This document shows, piece by piece, positions 62,569 to 64,000 of a DNA stretch of 64,000 bases. The stretch's first letter is position 1. The number at the start of each line of letters is the position of its first letter. This stretch comes from Anaerolineales bacterium. Its GTDB lineage: Bacteria > Chloroflexota > Anaerolineae > Anaerolineales > UBA11858. The notes under the pieces are model-generated. The model was given only the letters and a program-made list of their open reading frames with translations, was not told the origin of the DNA and did not search any database. The stretch covers positions 124,001 through 188,000 of the forward strand of contig JANQED010000132.1 of the NCBI GenBank assembly GCA_028278545.1, read 5' to 3'. A program made the position numbers and the translations under genes.

Positions 62569-64000
62569 TTAACCCAACGCCCAACACTTCTTTGCCCGCA
62601 GCACCGGCTCCCCAGAAACATGTGACGGTTCCACGACGCCCTCCACCACCAGGGGGCGTGAACTGGACAGCAACTCCCTGTAATGGGTGCGCTGCTCGGG
62701 CGTCAGCAGCACCTGCAAAACCCCTGCCAGATCTTCCAACTCCAGGATATAGAAAACCTGTCCTTCCTGGGTGTGAAAGCGTTTCAGGGTTTGGCGCACG
62801 CCTGCCACGCGCACACTTTCATCTTTGCGACTGATCGCATCAAGGGTCGTGACCACATCAGCCTGGGCGACCTGCTCAGGAATCAGTTCCAGGGGATGGG
62901 CATCCAGGCCCGCGCCCAGGATCTGCTCCTGGGCTCTCACCCGGTTCGCCAAACTCCACTCTGGGGCTTCCGCATCGGGGGGCAGATCAAACAAACTCGG
63001 CTGCCGATACCGCCAACCAGAGCCTTGAATTTGAGTCAACAGCCCGGGAATAGTGCCCAGCCCCCTCAGCGCACCCACCCTGATCAGGTTTTCAGCTTCC
63101 TTGGGCCGGGGATCAACGCGGGTGAGGAAATCGTTCAGCGAACCGAAAGGGCGTCCATCCAGAATCCGTTTTTGCGTCCTGCGGGTTAGCTCACGAACCT
63201 GGTCTAATCCCATGTACAACGTGGGCTCACCCTGGGGGTAGCGGACGGAGAAATACCGTTTGGCATAGTTGACGTGCGGCGGCTGCAAGGGGATACCCAA
63301 ACGACGCGCCTCGCTCAGGTACACCCGCTGGCGATAATAGCCGCCCCAGTTAGCCATCACCGCCGCCATAAACTCGGCCGGAAAGTGGCACTTACACCAG
63401 GTCGAACGCCAGGCGACCTGGGCATACGAGGCGGCGTGCGCTTTAGGGAAGCCGTATCCCGCAAAAGCCGCCATTAACTCCCAAATCTGTTCCCCGGTCT
63501 CACGTGGCACCCCGTTCTTCTCCTGCGCCCCGTTGACGAAGCGCGCTTTGAGCGTTTTCATCTGTTTGCCGGGGTCAAAATGACTCATCGCCCTGCGCAG
63601 GATATCGGCGTCGGCAAGGCTCAACCCGGCCAGTTCGCTGGCGATACGCAGCACCTGCTCTTGATATAAGATGACCCCATAGGTGTTCTTCAGCAAAGTG
63701 GACAGCGCGGGGTGGAGATGCTCTACGGGCTGGAACCCCAGGTGACGCTGGACGAAAGCATCTTTCAAACCCCCGGTGAGGGGACCAGGCCGATAGAGCG
63801 CCAGAGCGATCATGATATCTTCTGGAGAGTGGGCGTCGATCTCTTTCAGCGTTGCGCGCATTCCGGGGCTCTCGATGGCGAAACAGCCAATGGTCTGGGC
63901 GCTGCGCACCACCTCGACGGTAGCGGGATCATCCTCGGGGATTGTGTCGAGCACATCCAGGCTGCTGCGATACTCGGCTGATTTCCAGGCCCGCAACTGC
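62569..64000 (-). CDS. DNA polymerase III alpha subunit, DnaE family (5' part outside the window)
   Basis: The frame is open to the right edge. The apparent start near 63996 is an internal TTG, so at least 477 C-terminal residues are seen and the PHP and palm parts are missing. Clear DnaE motifs: CFAIESPGMR, IALYRPGP-like ALALYRPGPL, YGVILYQEQVLRIASELAG, FAGYGFPKAHAASYAQVAW and LIRVGALRGLG. The C-terminal OB domain reads VRVAGVRQTLKRFHTQEGQV. The KAHAASYAQVAW and CHFPAEFMAAVMANWGGYY wording is closer to DnaE2/error-prone polymerases than to replicative DnaE. A role in damage-tolerant synthesis is likely, not proven. Confidence 0.88.
   Translation of the reverse strand, partial: QLRAWKSAEYRSSLDVLDTIPEDDPATVEVVRSAQTIGCFAIESPGMRATLKEIDAHSPEDIMIALALYRPGPLTGGLKDAFVQRHLGFQPVEHLHPALSTLLKNTYGVILYQEQVLRIASELAGLSLADADILRRAMSHFDPGKQMKTLKARFVNGAQEKNGVPRETGEQIWELMAAFAGYGFPKAHAASYAQVAWRSTWCKCHFPAEFMAAVMANWGGYYRQRVYLSEARRLGIPLQPPHVNYAKRYFSVRYPQGEPTLYMGLDQVRELTRRTQKRILDGRPFGSLNDFLTRVDPRPKEAENLIRVGALRGLGTIPGLLTQIQGSGWRYRQPSLFDLPPDAEAPEWSLANRVRAQEQILGAGLDAHPLELIPEQVAQADVVTTLDAISRKDESVRVAGVRQTLKRFHTQEGQVFYILELEDLAGVLQVLLTPEQRTHYRELLSSSRPLVVEGVVEPSHVSGEPVLRAKKCWALG

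Overview
The window looks like a chromosomal segment of a free-living, probably anaerobic or facultative bacterium. I would place it in the Chloroflexota (Anaerolineae-like). That placement is inference from gene content: a tungsten aldehyde:ferredoxin oxidoreductase, a DUF2723 membrane glycosyltransferase, an FHA-domain ABC exporter, paired membrane-anchored UbiB-type kinases, and a selenocysteine-type peroxiredoxin. No rRNA, tRNA, CRISPR array, phage or plasmid genes were seen.

Region 1 (1-25079, all on the minus strand) is a surface polysaccharide locus. Transcription runs from high to low coordinates. It starts with the dTDP-L-rhamnose genes rfbC-rfbB-rfbA-rfbD, followed by an ABC-2 O-antigen exporter (wzm, wzt with a C-terminal cargo domain). 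Then come at least eight glycosyltransferases, a DUF2723 membrane protein, a polysaccharide deacetylase, two FkbM and two class I methyltransferases, and two tandem overlapping asparagine-synthase-type amidotransferases. A decayed IS1-family element (17079-17880) fused to the tail of a second copy interrupts the locus at 17-18 kb. The locus runs off the left edge.

Region 2 (25748-40674, minus strand) reads as one polyamine uptake and breakdown operon: an Lrp/AsnC regulator, potABCD, an aldehyde dehydrogenase, a DAO-type FAD oxidase, two class III aminotransferases, a tungsten AOR, a saccharopine-dehydrogenase-like protein and an MmsA-type CoA-acylating dehydrogenase. Several spacers in its catabolic half carry hairpins or GCAA-rich repeats.

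Region 3 (40791-51633) is the most unusual. ACP and a fatty-acyl-AMP ligase face an ABC exporter with three FHA domains, which overlaps tail-to-tail with a condensation/PapA-type acyltransferase. Next come two small basic proteins and two tandem UbiB/ABC1 kinase-like membrane proteins, one with intact kinase motifs and one degenerate. I read this as a phospho-regulated system that makes and exports an acylated lipid; that reading is inference.

Region 4 (51660-64000) is mixed. It holds a pirin, a peroxiredoxin-glutaredoxin fusion whose peroxidatic residue is an in-frame UGA (probable selenocysteine), metY-metA behind a strong leader terminator, a bacterioferritin-like gene whose promoter shares its -35 region with the metY promoter, an MFS transporter, a small membrane protein preceded by a 24-residue peptide with a strong ribosome binding site, a radical SAM protein, a VapBC pair, a secreted repeat (propeller-like) protein and the C-terminal part of a DnaE-family polymerase cut by the right edge.
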